Origin: Microbacterium sp. VKM Ac-2870
Lineage (GTDB): Bacteria > Actinomycetota > Actinomycetes > Actinomycetales > Microbacteriaceae
Assembly: GCF_015350795.1 (NCBI RefSeq)
Contig: NZ_JADKSH010000003.1
Location: 62,001-126,000, forward strand
Direction of reading: 5' to 3'
Length of the DNA: 64,000 nucleotides
Shown here: piece by piece, positions 27,708-35,689 of the stretch
Numbering within the stretch: position 1 is the stretch's first letter
Layout of the letters: each line of letters begins with the position of its first letter
Position numbers and translations under genes: made by a program
The notes under the pieces: generated by a model
The model's database searches: none
Seen by the model: only the letters and a program-made list of their open reading frames with translations
What the model was told of the DNA's origin: nothing

Positions 27708-28797
27708 GAGCGCCCTCCGAGGTCCGTTCCTCGACCGCCGCACGGCGGCCCTGCTCGCGGGCATCCGCCACGAGACTGTCGACGCGGCGACGCGAACGCA
27801 GGCGACCCCAGAACGCAGCGAGAACGAGGAGGACCATGCCCACGACGACGAGCAGCTGCGATACCGGCGGCGCCCAGAGCGCCGTACTCGCCGACGTTGC
27901 AGCCACCGCCGGGGTATCACCACCGATGGTGAGGGCACGCGGCGTGAGCGAAATCGTCGCCGGAATGTAGACGGACGGCCACACGTCGTCGACGACGACC
28001 CGAATCGTGCGCCGATCTCCCGGCAGCAGGTCGGCGACCGCCTCCCCCGGCGCGGGGAACTCCACGGTGCGCCCGCCCAGCGCGACGGTGCCGACGGCCT
28101 GCACGCGTGTGTTCCCGTCGTTGACCACGTCGAAATCCACCACGGCAGACCCGGGACGCAGGGGGTTCCATCCGATGTGATACGAGCCCGCGGCAGCATG
28201 CAACGAGGCCGCCGGCTCGATCGTTCCCGCGACGCGGGCCGCGATACGGAATCCGACCCGACTTTCGACGCCGACGCGCGCGGCGCCATCAGACCGCTTC
28301 ACCGAAAGCACCGACGCAGTGATTCCCGCCGAGTGATCTCCGGGTTGCGCCGTGGCCGGAACGGCGATCGTGAACGGGACGATCACCGTCGCGCCGGCGG
28401 GAACAGTGACGCTGTCGGCGACCGAGATCCACCGGCCGGCATCGACCGAGGCTGCTCCGTCGGCGAGGATGTCGAATCGACCGGTCGGGGTGGTGAAGCC
28501 GTCGGCGGCGGTCAACCGGAACGTCACCTCCGCGTCGCCGACGTTGCGTACGGCGAAATGGTCGGCCGCGCTCTGACCCGGATCGAGCCTGACCTCCACC
28601 GAACGCCGCCCGTCGGGCCCGCTGGCATCGGCCGGCACGACCGACCACCGAACGCCCGGCGCGGCATCGTCCGCGTGCGCCTCCAGGGCCGGCGCGATGG
28701 CGAGAGCCGGCGCCGCGCTCAGCACCACGGCGACGGCGAGCGCGCTGGCGAGACGAGCGAGGCGGGCGACCATGGCCGGTCGGAGGGGGGTGCGCAT
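27700..28797 (-). CDS. WxLIP / DUF916-type surface protein with C-terminal membrane anchor
   Basis: A 365-residue exported membrane protein of the family known in Firmicutes as WxL-interacting protein (peptidoglycan-binding domain, former DUF916). A signal peptide ends near EAHADD; WSVVPADASGPDGRRS and PGQSAADHFAVRN open the first beta-domain; a second beta-domain includes SAVVDFDVVNDGNTRVQAVG; VSQLLVVVGMVLLVLAAF is the membrane helix, with a basic cytoplasmic tail. The ATG has GGAG eight bases upstream. It sits 60 bases after the WxL-like gene and overlaps the LPXTG gene, forming a three-gene operon that should assemble a wall-bound complex. Confidence 0.8.
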   Translation of the reverse strand: MRTPLRPAMVARLARLASALAVAVVLSAAPALAIAPALEAHADDAAPGVRWSVVPADASGPDGRRSVEVRLDPGQSAADHFAVRNVGDAEVTFRLTAADGFTTPTGRFDILADGAASVDAGRWISVADSVTVPAGATVIVPFTIAVPATAQPGDHSAGITASVLSVKRSDGAARVGVESRVGFRIAARVAGTIEPAASLHAAAGSYHIGWNPLRPGSAVVDFDVVNDGNTRVQAVGTVALGGRTVEFPAPGEAVADLLPGDRRTIRVVVDDVWPSVYIPATISLTPRALTIGGDTPAVAATSASTALWAPPVSQLLVVVGMVLLVLAAFWGRLRSRRRVDSLVADAREQGRRAAVEERTSEGARG

Positions 28798-28857
28798 AAG
28801 TGCGGCTCCTCGGGTGGGACAAGAGGGACGAAGGGAGAGCCGGATCGCCGGTCGGCG

Positions 28858-29502
28858 TCACGGCGACGTCTGCTCGCCCTCCCAGAGAGTGATCGTGATG
28901 GTGCCCGAGTACGCGCCGGGGGCGACGGTCTTCGGCACCTTGAGGAGCAGGTCGGCCCCGGCCGTCCAGCTGCCGACAGCGGCGGCGCTCTGCGCGTCGA
29001 GCGAGAGCGCGAGGAGCTCGTTGCCCACGAGCCCGACGTTGTTCTTCACTCCCTGCACGGGGTCGGGGTCGAGAACCGTCGTGACCGGGTCGCCCTCGGC
29101 CACCTCGCCGTTGCCCTGTGCGATGACCATCTTCGGCGTCCAGCCGAGGTGACCGGCGTCGATGCTGTTCTGGCCGGAGGTGAGCGCACTGGCCTGTCCG
29201 GTCACGTACCAGAAGACGCCGGCGGGGACGTTTTGACGGTCGTCGGTGACGGTGACGTCGGGCAGCGCCCCGCTGAACGCACGGATATCCGGATCGGTGG
29301 AGGCGACCTCGCTGAGCGCAGTCGATCCGGACGCCACGCTGAGTGTGAGCGCGCCGATTGCATCGATCTGCACGGCGACGCCGACCTGCTGGTTGCCCAT
29401 CTCATCGTCGTTGTTCGCGGCGAATGCAGAGCCAGCACCGCCGACCACGAGCACACACCCGAGGGCCGCGGCGGCAGCGCGCAGCAAGACGGCGTTGTTC
29501 AT
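28858..29502 (-). CDS. WxL-like secreted surface protein
   Basis: A 214-residue exported protein. The signal peptide ends GSAFA-ANNDDE. The mature part is a predicted all-beta domain resembling WxL domains: VPAGVFWYVTGQASALTSG (W-x-V where Firmicutes have W-x-L), GHLGWTPKMV, and the C-terminal strand pattern PGAYSGTITITLWEG seen at WxL ends. The frame is open to 29673, but the ATG at 29502 has GGAG seven bases upstream and starts the signal peptide. First gene of the surface operon, divergent from the GH43 gene. Family assignment is by pattern and partner genes; it could be a related camelysin-like fold. Confidence 0.58.
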   Translation of the reverse strand: MNNAVLLRAAAAALGCVLVVGGAGSAFAANNDDEMGNQQVGVAVQIDAIGALTLSVASGSTALSEVASTDPDIRAFSGALPDVTVTDDRQNVPAGVFWYVTGQASALTSGQNSIDAGHLGWTPKMVIAQGNGEVAEGDPVTTVLDPDPVQGVKNNVGLVGNELLALSLDAQSAAAVGSWTAGADLLLKVPKTVAPGAYSGTITITLWEGEQTSP

Positions 29503-29582
29503 TGCATGTCTCCGTTCTCCGAACGGCGTCTGTGCCGATCTGGATGCTGTCGACCCGACGGTGGGTCTAGGACTCCGAGAGA

Positions 29583-29596
29583 TGTTAGCGATAACG
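29583..29596. promoter_or_regulatory. Candidate LacI-type operator (TGTTAGCGATAACG)
   Basis: Differs from the perfect palindrome TGTTAGCGCTAACA at two positions. It lies about 80 bases upstream of the WxL-like start codon and shares the TGTTAGC half-site with the operator at the arabinose operon. Confidence 0.5.
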
Positions 29597-29683
29597 ATCA
29601 GCGAAAACGGTAACGCTTTCATAACGCGCCGAGCCGAGACCAGCGAGAGGACCTCCCCCTCGTGACGACGCACAGATGGACCC

Positions 29684-29713
29684 TTGACACCCTCTCCGAC
29701 CGCCCTCTACGGT
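29684..29713 (+). promoter_or_regulatory. Candidate promoter of the second GH43 gene
   Basis: TTGACA (-35) at 29684-29689 and TACGGT (-10) at 29708-29713, 18 bases apart. The predicted start of transcription, near 29720, is about 165 bases before the start codon and just ahead of the palindrome at 29729. Confidence 0.5.
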
Positions 29714-29728
29714 TGGCCGCGCCGGCAT

Positions 29729-29742
29729 TGTTTCCGGTAACA
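29729..29742. promoter_or_regulatory. Candidate LacI-type operator (TGTTTCCGGTAACA)
   Basis: A near-perfect 14-base palindrome (one mismatched pair) with TGTT and AACA ends, placed just downstream of the predicted transcription start of the GH43 gene, a classic repressor position. Same half-site type as the sites before the arabinose operon. Confidence 0.55.
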
Positions 29743-29887
29743 CAAGCGCCGACCGCTTCACGGTCGTCGACAGAGCGATGGTGCCCACCCCGCGCCGAGA
29801 CGGAGAGGTCTCGGCGCCCCTCTGGCGGCGCCACGGTGATCGAAGCGATCGAGATGATCGATCGAGATGATGCAGAGGAGCCCGCGC

Positions 29888-32836
29888 ATGACCACGCGCC
29901 CCAGAGCCCGATTCCCCCATTCCCGCGCGCGGAGCTCCCGATTGAGAACCCGCGGCGGCGCCGCCCTCACGGCGATCGCACTCTCGGTCGCGGGTGCCGT
30001 CGCGCCGATGGCCGCCCACGCGGATGCCGGGTCGAGCCCGATCATCCACTATTCCTTCGATGCGGCGTCCGGCACCTCCGTCGCCGACACGAGCGGCAAC
30101 GGAAACGACGCGACACTCCGCCTCAGCGGCGCCAGCGTGGCGGACGGGATGCTGTCTCTGCCGGGCGGATCGTCGGCCACCGCTGCCTACCTCGACATCC
30201 CGACGAGCTCCCTCGTGGGCAAGAAGAACGTCACCATCTCGACGTGGCTCTCGCCGCGCACCGGTGCGGCGAACACCGCCGCCGCCTTCATCGGTGCTCC
30301 GCTCGCGTCCGGCGCATCGTTCTCATCGGGCTACTGGCTGCTCAACCCCACCAACCCCGCGGGCTACGTGAAGTCCGTCGTGACGAACGGTACCGACGCG
30401 GGCGCACCGTGGGGTACCGAGGTCGGGGCAGGGTCGACGAGCGCCGCCACCTCCGGAGCGCGCACCCCCGCGGGACTCAGCCTCTACACGACCGTCATCG
30501 ACGGAGCGAACGGCCAGCTGCGTGTCTACCTCAACGGCACACGGATCGCGCAGAACACGATCACCCGCGATCTGTCCTCGTTCGGATCCTCGCTGGTGGC
30601 CACCCTGGGCCGTTCCACCTACAACGATCCCGGCTGGAGCGGGCTCGTCGACGACTTCGCCGTCTATGCGAGCGCGATGTCGGATGCCGATGTCGCGAGC
30701 CTTTACAGCGCTCAGGCTCTCGATCGCGCCGTCGCCGCTGTCACCGTGCCGAGCACCGTGACCGACAACTTCACCCTGCCCACCCGCAGCGCCGGTGTCG
30801 CGGTGGCCTGGCAATCGGATGGCGCCGCCATCGCGTTCTCGGGCGGATCGGCCACAGTCACCCGCCCCTTCGGTGGCGCGGGCGATGCCCGGGTGACCGT
30901 GACCGCCACATTCACCAGCGGCACGGCGACACGTACGCGCACCTACACGGTGCTCGTCGCCCAGCAGCTCACCGATTCGCAACGCGTGACGCAGGACCTC
31001 GCGGCCCTCAGCGTGCCGGGTCTCGACGACATCCGGACCAACTTCTCGGTCCCCACGCTCGGCGCACAGGGCTCGGCCCTGACCTGGTCGGTGACCACCG
31101 GTGCCGCATCGGCGACGGTGCGTGATGGCGTGCGCTCCGACTCCCGCACCGTCGCCGTCGCCCGTCCCGCCGCGGGCGCCGCGGCGGCGACCGTCGAACT
31201 GACGGCGACCGCGCACAGCGGCACCGCCAGCGCGACCCGCACCTTCACCGCGCGGGTGCAGCCCATGCCCGGGGGCTCCACCCTCACCGAGGCCTACTTC
31301 TGGACCTTCTTCACGGGTGAAGGCCAGGGCGCCGAACGCGTGAGCATCGCGGCATCCAAGGGCAATGACGCCCTGAGCTGGAACACGCTCAACGGGGGCC
31401 AGCCCGTTTTCACATCCACTGTGGGCACGCAAGGCTTGCGTGACCCGTTCATCCTCCGCGCACCGGGCGGTGACCGGTTCTACATGATCGCCACCGACTT
31501 GAAGGTCGACGGCCTGGCCGGTGGTTTCACGACGGCGCAGATCTCCGGCTCGCGGTACATCGAGGTGTGGGAGTCGAACGATCTCGTCACCTGGTCGGCG
31601 CAGCGACACGTCAAGGTGTCCAGCGATTTCGCGGGCAACACATGGGCTCCCGAGGCGTACTGGGACGACGAACTCGACACCTTCGTCGTGTTCTGGGCCT
31701 CCAACCTGTACCCGACGGCGAACGATGCCGACCGCACCGCGGTCACGTACAACCGCATGATGTACGCCACCACCGACGACTTCGTGACGTTCTCCGACCC
31801 GAAGCCGTGGATCGATGTCCGCCGCGGCGCCGGTCTCGGCACCATCGATTCGACGGTGGCCAAGGTCGGCGACGTCTACTACCGGTTCACGAAGGACGAG
31901 GCGAGCATGACGATCCGCGAGGAGAAGTCGACGAACCTGCTCGCGACGATCGCCGGGTCGCTTCCGGGCGCAACGGGCGCGGCAGACCAGTGGACGCTCG
32001 TCAAGGACCAGGTCGCCACCGGTCTCGCCAACGGCGAGCCCAACGGCCTCTATTCCAGCGGCGAAGGGCCCAACATCTTCCCCGCGAACCCCGGTGACGT
32101 GAACGGGCTGAACTGGTTCTTGTTCATCGACCAGCCGAACTACCACGGAGGCCCGAACCACTACGTACCGTTCGGAACCACCTCCCTCGACGGCGCCGCG
32201 TGGCAGCCGCTGGGCCAGAAGCTGCGTCAGGGCCTGCCGCAGAACGCCGATGGGGGCAAGCCACGCCACGGCACGGTGCTGCCGATCACCCGTGCCGAGT
32301 ACCAGAAGGTGCTCGCCGCTTACGCACCGGACATCGCGGTCGCGTCGGTGTCCGCGATGGACGTCACGACGACCGCCGGCACCGCGCCTACGCTGCCGCG
32401 AGCATCGCTCACGACCGTCAGCGGCGCTGCGCGCACCGTCGACGTCGTGTGGGACGCCATCGCGCCTGCGGCCTACTCCCGACCGGGGACGTTCACGGTG
32501 CGCGGCATCGCGCAGGATGACTCCCGCATGCCGGTCGAGGCTACGGTTACCGTCACGGCCGCCTCCCACGTCGCGTTCACGACGACGGCACGGTGCGTCG
32601 TGGGCAAGGTGGCACTGGTGGTGACGGCGACGAATGAGGGCGGTGGAGCCGCCACGATCGCCCTGCAGTCGCCGTACGGGTCGAAGACGGCCGCGCTCGC
32701 CGACGGCGCCACAGCGTCGTACGCCTTCACGACGCGCATGACGACCATGCCTGCGGGCTCCCTGTCGGCGACGATCACCCAGAGCGGGATCACCTCGACG
32801 GTCGCGGTCGCCTACGCAGCGCGCAGCTGCGGCTGA
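29888..32836 (+). CDS. Secreted GH43 glycosidase with LamG and Ig-like domains
   Basis: A 982-residue exported enzyme similar in plan to the GH43 gene of the arabinose operon. It has an Arg-rich signal peptide cleaved near AAHA-DAG (residue 45), a LamG-like domain (about 50-280), Ig-like repeats (about 285-460), a GH43 catalytic domain (about 465-800) with GLRDPFIL, GTIDSTVAKVGD and SSGEGPNIF, then an Ig-like domain and a C-terminal beta-domain ending RSCG. There is no sortase signal, so it is probably released or held by partners. The ATG at 29888 has GAGGAG seven bases upstream; an ATG at 29867 has none. Substrate arabinan/arabinoxylan is inferred. Confidence 0.82.
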   Translation: MTTRPRARFPHSRARSSRLRTRGGAALTAIALSVAGAVAPMAAHADAGSSPIIHYSFDAASGTSVADTSGNGNDATLRLSGASVADGMLSLPGGSSATAAYLDIPTSSLVGKKNVTISTWLSPRTGAANTAAAFIGAPLASGASFSSGYWLLNPTNPAGYVKSVVTNGTDAGAPWGTEVGAGSTSAATSGARTPAGLSLYTTVIDGANGQLRVYLNGTRIAQNTITRDLSSFGSSLVATLGRSTYNDPGWSGLVDDFAVYASAMSDADVASLYSAQALDRAVAAVTVPSTVTDNFTLPTRSAGVAVAWQSDGAAIAFSGGSATVTRPFGGAGDARVTVTATFTSGTATRTRTYTVLVAQQLTDSQRVTQDLAALSVPGLDDIRTNFSVPTLGAQGSALTWSVTTGAASATVRDGVRSDSRTVAVARPAAGAAAATVELTATAHSGTASATRTFTARVQPMPGGSTLTEAYFWTFFTGEGQGAERVSIAASKGNDALSWNTLNGGQPVFTSTVGTQGLRDPFILRAPGGDRFYMIATDLKVDGLAGGFTTAQISGSRYIEVWESNDLVTWSAQRHVKVSSDFAGNTWAPEAYWDDELDTFVVFWASNLYPTANDADRTAVTYNRMMYATTDDFVTFSDPKPWIDVRRGAGLGTIDSTVAKVGDVYYRFTKDEASMTIREEKSTNLLATIAGSLPGATGAADQWTLVKDQVATGLANGEPNGLYSSGEGPNIFPANPGDVNGLNWFLFIDQPNYHGGPNHYVPFGTTSLDGAAWQPLGQKLRQGLPQNADGGKPRHGTVLPITRAEYQKVLAAYAPDIAVASVSAMDVTTTAGTAPTLPRASLTTVSGAARTVDVVWDAIAPAAYSRPGTFTVRGIAQDDSRMPVEATVTVTAASHVAFTTTARCVVGKVALVVTATNEGGGAATIALQSPYGSKTAALADGATASYAFTTRMTTMPAGSLSATITQSGITSTVAVAYAARSCG

Positions 32837-32911
32837 CACCTCGACATCCGCTCGGATAGGCGGCGGGGTCCGCGCTTTCGGCGCCGGGCCCCGCCGTCGT
32901 ACCCTCGATGC

Positions 32912-33778
32912 ATGTCCGTGGACGATTCGACCCGCGATTCCAGCCCTGCCGTCGCGGCCGCCGCGGTCGACGCGGTCGGCACCGTCGTGGACGCCGTCGA
33001 CCGCGCGATCGACGAGATCACCGGGATGCCGACCGACGACGGTCGCATCGAGGTGTTCGCCCACGGTGGCGCGAGCCTCATCGGTGAGCGGCGCGGGCCG
33101 GTTGACGCCGCGCGCACCGTCGTGCTCGTGCACGGCATCGGGATGGGGCGCAAGGTCTTCGGCGATCTCGTGCAGCGCCTCGAGGAGGACACACTCGTCG
33201 TGGCCGTCGACCTCCCCGGCTACGGCGATTCCCCCGAGCCGCAGCGCACGCCGACGATGGAGCGGATGGCCGATCTCGTGGCGGCGTACCTGCGACACCT
33301 GGACCGCGGGCCCGTCGTACTGCTCGGCCATTCGATGGGCACGCAGGTCGTCACCGAGGTCGCCGTGCGCCACCCCGCGGCGGTGTCGCACCTCGTGCTG
33401 GTGGCGCCGACCGTCGACCGGAGGCGCCGGCATCCGTTGACACAGCTGTCCCGCCTGGCCCGCGATCTGTGGGGCGAGAGCCCGAAGGTGCTGCTGCTCG
33501 GCGCACGCGAATACGTCCGAGCCGGGCCGCATCTGCGGCGCAAGATGCGGGCGATGCTGGTGCACCGCCCGGAACACGCGTTTCCGCGGGTTGCGGCGCC
33601 GGCGCTGGTCGTGCGCGGCGAGCGTGACCTGGTCGTCCCCCCGGAGTGGTTCGAGGAAGTGGTCGCGACCCTTCCGAACGCCCGTTCCTTCGTGGTCGAG
33701 GGCCACCGTCACGAGACTCTCATCCGCACGGCCGCGCCGATGGCGGCGGAGCTTCGACGGTGGCTGGCCGCAGGGTGA
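32912..33778 (+). CDS. Alpha/beta-hydrolase
   Basis: A 288-residue alpha/beta-hydrolase of unknown substrate. The oxyanion region is VVLVHGIGMGRK, the nucleophile elbow is LGHSMGTQV (Ser), the acid is in VRGERDLVVPP (Asp) and the catalytic His is in VEGHRHETLI. Residues 1-45 form a helical, acidic N-terminal extension before the first strand. No ribosome site; TACCCT lies exactly six bases before the ATG, so the mRNA is probably leaderless. It stands alone after the GH43 gene. Confidence 0.85.
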   Translation: MSVDDSTRDSSPAVAAAAVDAVGTVVDAVDRAIDEITGMPTDDGRIEVFAHGGASLIGERRGPVDAARTVVLVHGIGMGRKVFGDLVQRLEEDTLVVAVDLPGYGDSPEPQRTPTMERMADLVAAYLRHLDRGPVVLLGHSMGTQVVTEVAVRHPAAVSHLVLVAPTVDRRRRHPLTQLSRLARDLWGESPKVLLLGAREYVRAGPHLRRKMRAMLVHRPEHAFPRVAAPALVVRGERDLVVPPEWFEEVVATLPNARSFVVEGHRHETLIRTAAPMAAELRRWLAAG

Positions 33779-33791
33779 ACCGTGGCGGGGG

Positions 33792-34037
33792 TCAGGTTGA
33801 GGAGAGCTCGGCGACCAGCCGTGTGATGGTGTCCTCGTCCGCCGCGACTCCGGTCTCCGCCAGGCGCGTGCGCACGGCCTTGTCGACGGTCGCGGTGTTC
33901 TCGCCCTGAACATCGGCGCGCAACTGGGCGACGATGCCGTCGAGGCGCTCCTGTTGCGTCGTCGCGTGCATCTCGAGACGCGGTTCGTCCTGCGAGTTCT
34001 CCGCCCCCGCCCCGCCGGGCTCCTCTGCGGCGCTCAC
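33792..34037 (-). CDS. Small hypothetical protein, coupled to the preceding gene
   Basis: An 81-residue soluble protein of no recognised family. The N-terminal 25 residues are Glu/Gly/Ala-rich and probably disordered; the rest (QQERLDGIVAQLRADV, KAVRTRLAETGVAADEDTI) looks like three helices. It starts with GTG overlapping the stop of the upstream small gene as GTGA, so its translation should depend on that gene. The longer open frame upstream shows no start signal. Confidence 0.6.
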   Translation of the reverse strand: MSAAEEPGGAGAENSQDEPRLEMHATTQQERLDGIVAQLRADVQGENTATVDKAVRTRLAETGVAADEDTITRLVAELSST

Positions 34038-34249
34038 TGCTCTGCCTGCTCGTCGGTGCGCAGATCGGGATCCATCCCCGCCTGGATCGCCGCGCTCTCC
34101 ACAAACCCGTCCGGCACCGATACGGGGTCGGCGGTCTCGCGCTGACCCGACTCGACGGTCTCGCCGTCGGCCACGCTCCCGCTTTCCCACCCGCCGGCCG
34201 GGTCGGCGTTGATCACGCCCTCGGGCAGGTCGTCACGATCGTTGGTCAT
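34034..34249 (-). CDS. Small acidic hypothetical protein
   Basis: A 71-residue, strongly acidic, low-complexity protein (Asp, Glu, Gly, Val-rich) starting MTNDRDDLPEGVINADPAGG. Probably disordered; family unknown. The ATG has GAGGAG six bases upstream. An in-frame ATG farther upstream (near 34354) would add about 35 residues but lacks a ribosome site. First of a two-gene unit with the coupled 81-residue protein; similar acidic small proteins occur in stress regulons, but that is only a guess here. Confidence 0.6.
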   Translation of the reverse strand: MTNDRDDLPEGVINADPAGGWESGSVADGETVESGQRETADPVSVPDGFVESAAIQAGMDPDLRTDEQAEQ

Positions 34250-34355
34250 GGGATTCTCCTCACGTCGAGTGAGAACACTGTCTCCGCTCGTTCCGGCGCC
34301 GCCCAGGCCCTTGACGTCGCCGACCGAGACAGAGTAGTCGGGGCGTCGTCGCATC

Positions 34356-34667
34356 TCAGACGGCGCGTTCGGCGAGCAGCGCGCGATGCTCGGGGTGCGC
34401 GGCGAACCAGTCGGCGACATACCAGCACACCGGGCTGATCACCCGGTGTCCGCTGGCGGCGACCTCCGCCACCGCACGCGCGACGACCTCGCCCGCATAT
34501 CCGTGACCGCGGAACGTCGGCACGGTGTAGGCGCGCGTCATCGCGACAGTCCGGCCGTCATCGCGGTAGTCGAGGACGCTCACGATGTCATGGCCCTTGC
34601 GCAGGGTGTAGCGCGACGCGTCGGTCTCGTTCGTGAACGAAAGATCATCGCGTTGCTCTGCGGTCAT
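34356..34667 (-). CDS. Small GNAT-like N-acetyltransferase (YjdJ type)
   Basis: A 103-residue protein of the compact acetyltransferase family PF14542. It has VPTFRGHGYAGEVVARAV, matching the acetyl-CoA pyrophosphate loop (R-G-x-G-x-A), and the C-terminal ISPVCWYVADWFAAHPE, matching the family C-x-Y-x-x-x-x-x-x-x-HPE. Natural substrates are not established. TAGCGT lies seven bases before the ATG, inside the end of the upstream kinase-like gene, so it may be leaderless. Confidence 0.85.
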   Translation of the reverse strand: MTAEQRDDLSFTNETDASRYTLRKGHDIVSVLDYRDDGRTVAMTRAYTVPTFRGHGYAGEVVARAVAEVAASGHRVISPVCWYVADWFAAHPEHRALLAERAV

Positions 34668-34672
34668 GGCGT

Positions 34673-35290
34673 CTACGCTACGCCGAAGCCCGCGCCACGA
34701 GGGCCGGGCGCGGCAGGGCGGACGGGATCAGCGGGCAGAGACGCGAGCCACGCGTCGACCTCGCGCTGGCCGCGGAGTCGCACCACGGGGTCGCCCGCTG
34801 CGATGCGCGCCTGCATGCGGGCACGCGTCTTCGGATAGCTGGTCCACGCCCACCGGATGATGTTCTCCTCCGGTTCCCACCGGAACCACGACGCGATGCG
34901 CTCACGGTTGCCGTGCCAGAGCTCTTCGCGCAGGATGCCGCGGCGCACGGTGCGCGCGACGACCCGCCGCATCACGAGGTTGCGAGGATGGTCCAGCCAG
35001 ACGACGATGTGCGCACCGCCGGGGGTGCCCGGCTCCATCAAACCCTCGAGACGCGTGTTCCAGTTGCCGTCCGCCACCCAGCCGTCGGGGTGCGCGTCGA
35101 GGAAGACGCGCACGCGTCGGCGGGCCTCATCGACGTCGCGATAGGTCCATCCCTCGTCCCAGAACACCTCGTCGAGTTCGAGCCGCGGAACTCCCGTGCG
35201 CGCGGCGACCATCTGCGCGAGCCGCGACTTTCCCGAACCCGATGTCCCGACGATGCGGATGCGGGTGGGGTGGGAAGCGTTCACGACCAT
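34673..35290 (-). CDS. P-loop adenylate-kinase-like protein (topology-modulation/FlaR type)
   Basis: A 205-residue NTP-binding protein. It has Walker A IVGTSGSGKSRLA, the motif PRLELDEVFWDEGW (typical of this family, which places an Asp after the second strand), and GGAHIVVWLDHPRNLVMRRVV. The C-terminal half is Trp- and Arg-rich (WFRWEPEENIIRWAW). The enzyme activity is unknown; relatives are annotated as adenylate kinase-like or DNA topology modulation proteins. The start is uncertain: ATG at 35290 or an in-frame GTG at 35302; neither has a strong ribosome site. Divergent from the leader peptide. Confidence 0.75.
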   Translation of the reverse strand: MVVNASHPTRIRIVGTSGSGKSRLAQMVAARTGVPRLELDEVFWDEGWTYRDVDEARRRVRVFLDAHPDGWVADGNWNTRLEGLMEPGTPGGAHIVVWLDHPRNLVMRRVVARTVRRGILREELWHGNRERIASWFRWEPEENIIRWAWTSYPKTRARMQARIAAGDPVVRLRGQREVDAWLASLPADPVRPAAPGPRGAGFGVA

Positions 35291-35337
35291 GCACTCTGTC
35301 ACATTCCGTCATCTTGCGGCGCCGACACCCGTGCGGT

Positions 35338-35367
35338 TTGACACATCGCGACGCGGTTCGTCATAAT
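35338..35367 (+). promoter_or_regulatory. Strong promoter for a leaderless transcript
   Basis: TTGACA (-35) at 35338-35343, an 18-base spacer and CATAAT (-10) at 35362-35367. The -10 ends seven bases before the ATG at 35375, so transcription should start at or next to that codon. Confidence 0.72.
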
Positions 35368-35374
35368 CGGCCTC

Positions 35375-35476
35375 ATGACTGACAACGCACGCACTCTGTC
35401 CGCCCTGGAGGCGAACGGACCTGCCGGCATCATGATGATGCCGCGCGTTGCCCTGTGTTGCCGAATGTGCCACTGA
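35375..35476 (+). CDS. Leaderless Cys-rich leader peptide
   Basis: A 33-residue open frame that begins at the predicted transcription start and ends with a Cys cluster: MPRVALCCRMCH, with Cys at 28, 29 and 32. There is no ribosome site, and the strong promoter places the ATG at the mRNA 5' end. Leaderless short frames ending in clustered Cys codons are known in mycobacteria as cysteine-responsive attenuators. Here ribosome stalling at the Cys codons could control the winged-helix gene 213 bases downstream. The peptide itself probably has no function. The role is inferred from its architecture. Confidence 0.65.
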   Translation: MTDNARTLSALEANGPAGIMMMPRVALCCRMCH

Positions 35477-35689
35477 CGGTGAACCCCGCCGGGTGCGCCC
35501 GCCGACTCTGACCCACTCGGTCGGTCGGCCGCCACCCCCCGAGCACCGCGCCGCGCACAACGCGGATGCCGGCTGTCTCGCACTGGCCCTCGCATCGCAT
35601 CCGATGCGGACCTCTCCGGGCCCCTCGCAACACACGCTCGAACCCGCTCTCGGCTCACTGCCCGGGTTCCGCCTCCGAAGGACATTCCC
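35477..35689 (+). other. Putative attenuator region after the leader peptide
   Basis: Noncoding stretch between the leader-peptide stop and the winged-helix start. It holds a perfect seven-base hairpin CGCATCG-CATC-CGATGCG at 35591-35608 and a second stem GAACCCG/CGGGTTC at 35640-35669 that ends seven bases before the ribosome site. No T-run follows either stem, so control would be Rho-dependent or at translation. Confidence 0.4.

Larger units (their letters stand above)
29503..29887. other. Divergent promoter region between WxL-like operon and GH43 gene
   Basis: A 385-base gap with no gene. It is locally AT-richer than its surroundings near 29583-29625 and carries two LacI-type palindromes, one likely sigma-A-type promoter for the GH43 gene, and a small GACCC/GGGTC hairpin near 29553-29568 in the leader of the WxL-like mRNA. 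Confidence 0.6.

Noticed and set aside
27459..28289. Frameshift joining the WxLIP protein to the LPXTG tail
   Set aside because: The WxLIP protein already has a complete membrane helix and basic tail, and the LPXTG frame has its own GTG and GGAGGG site in an eight-base overlap, so two genes are more likely than one broken gene.
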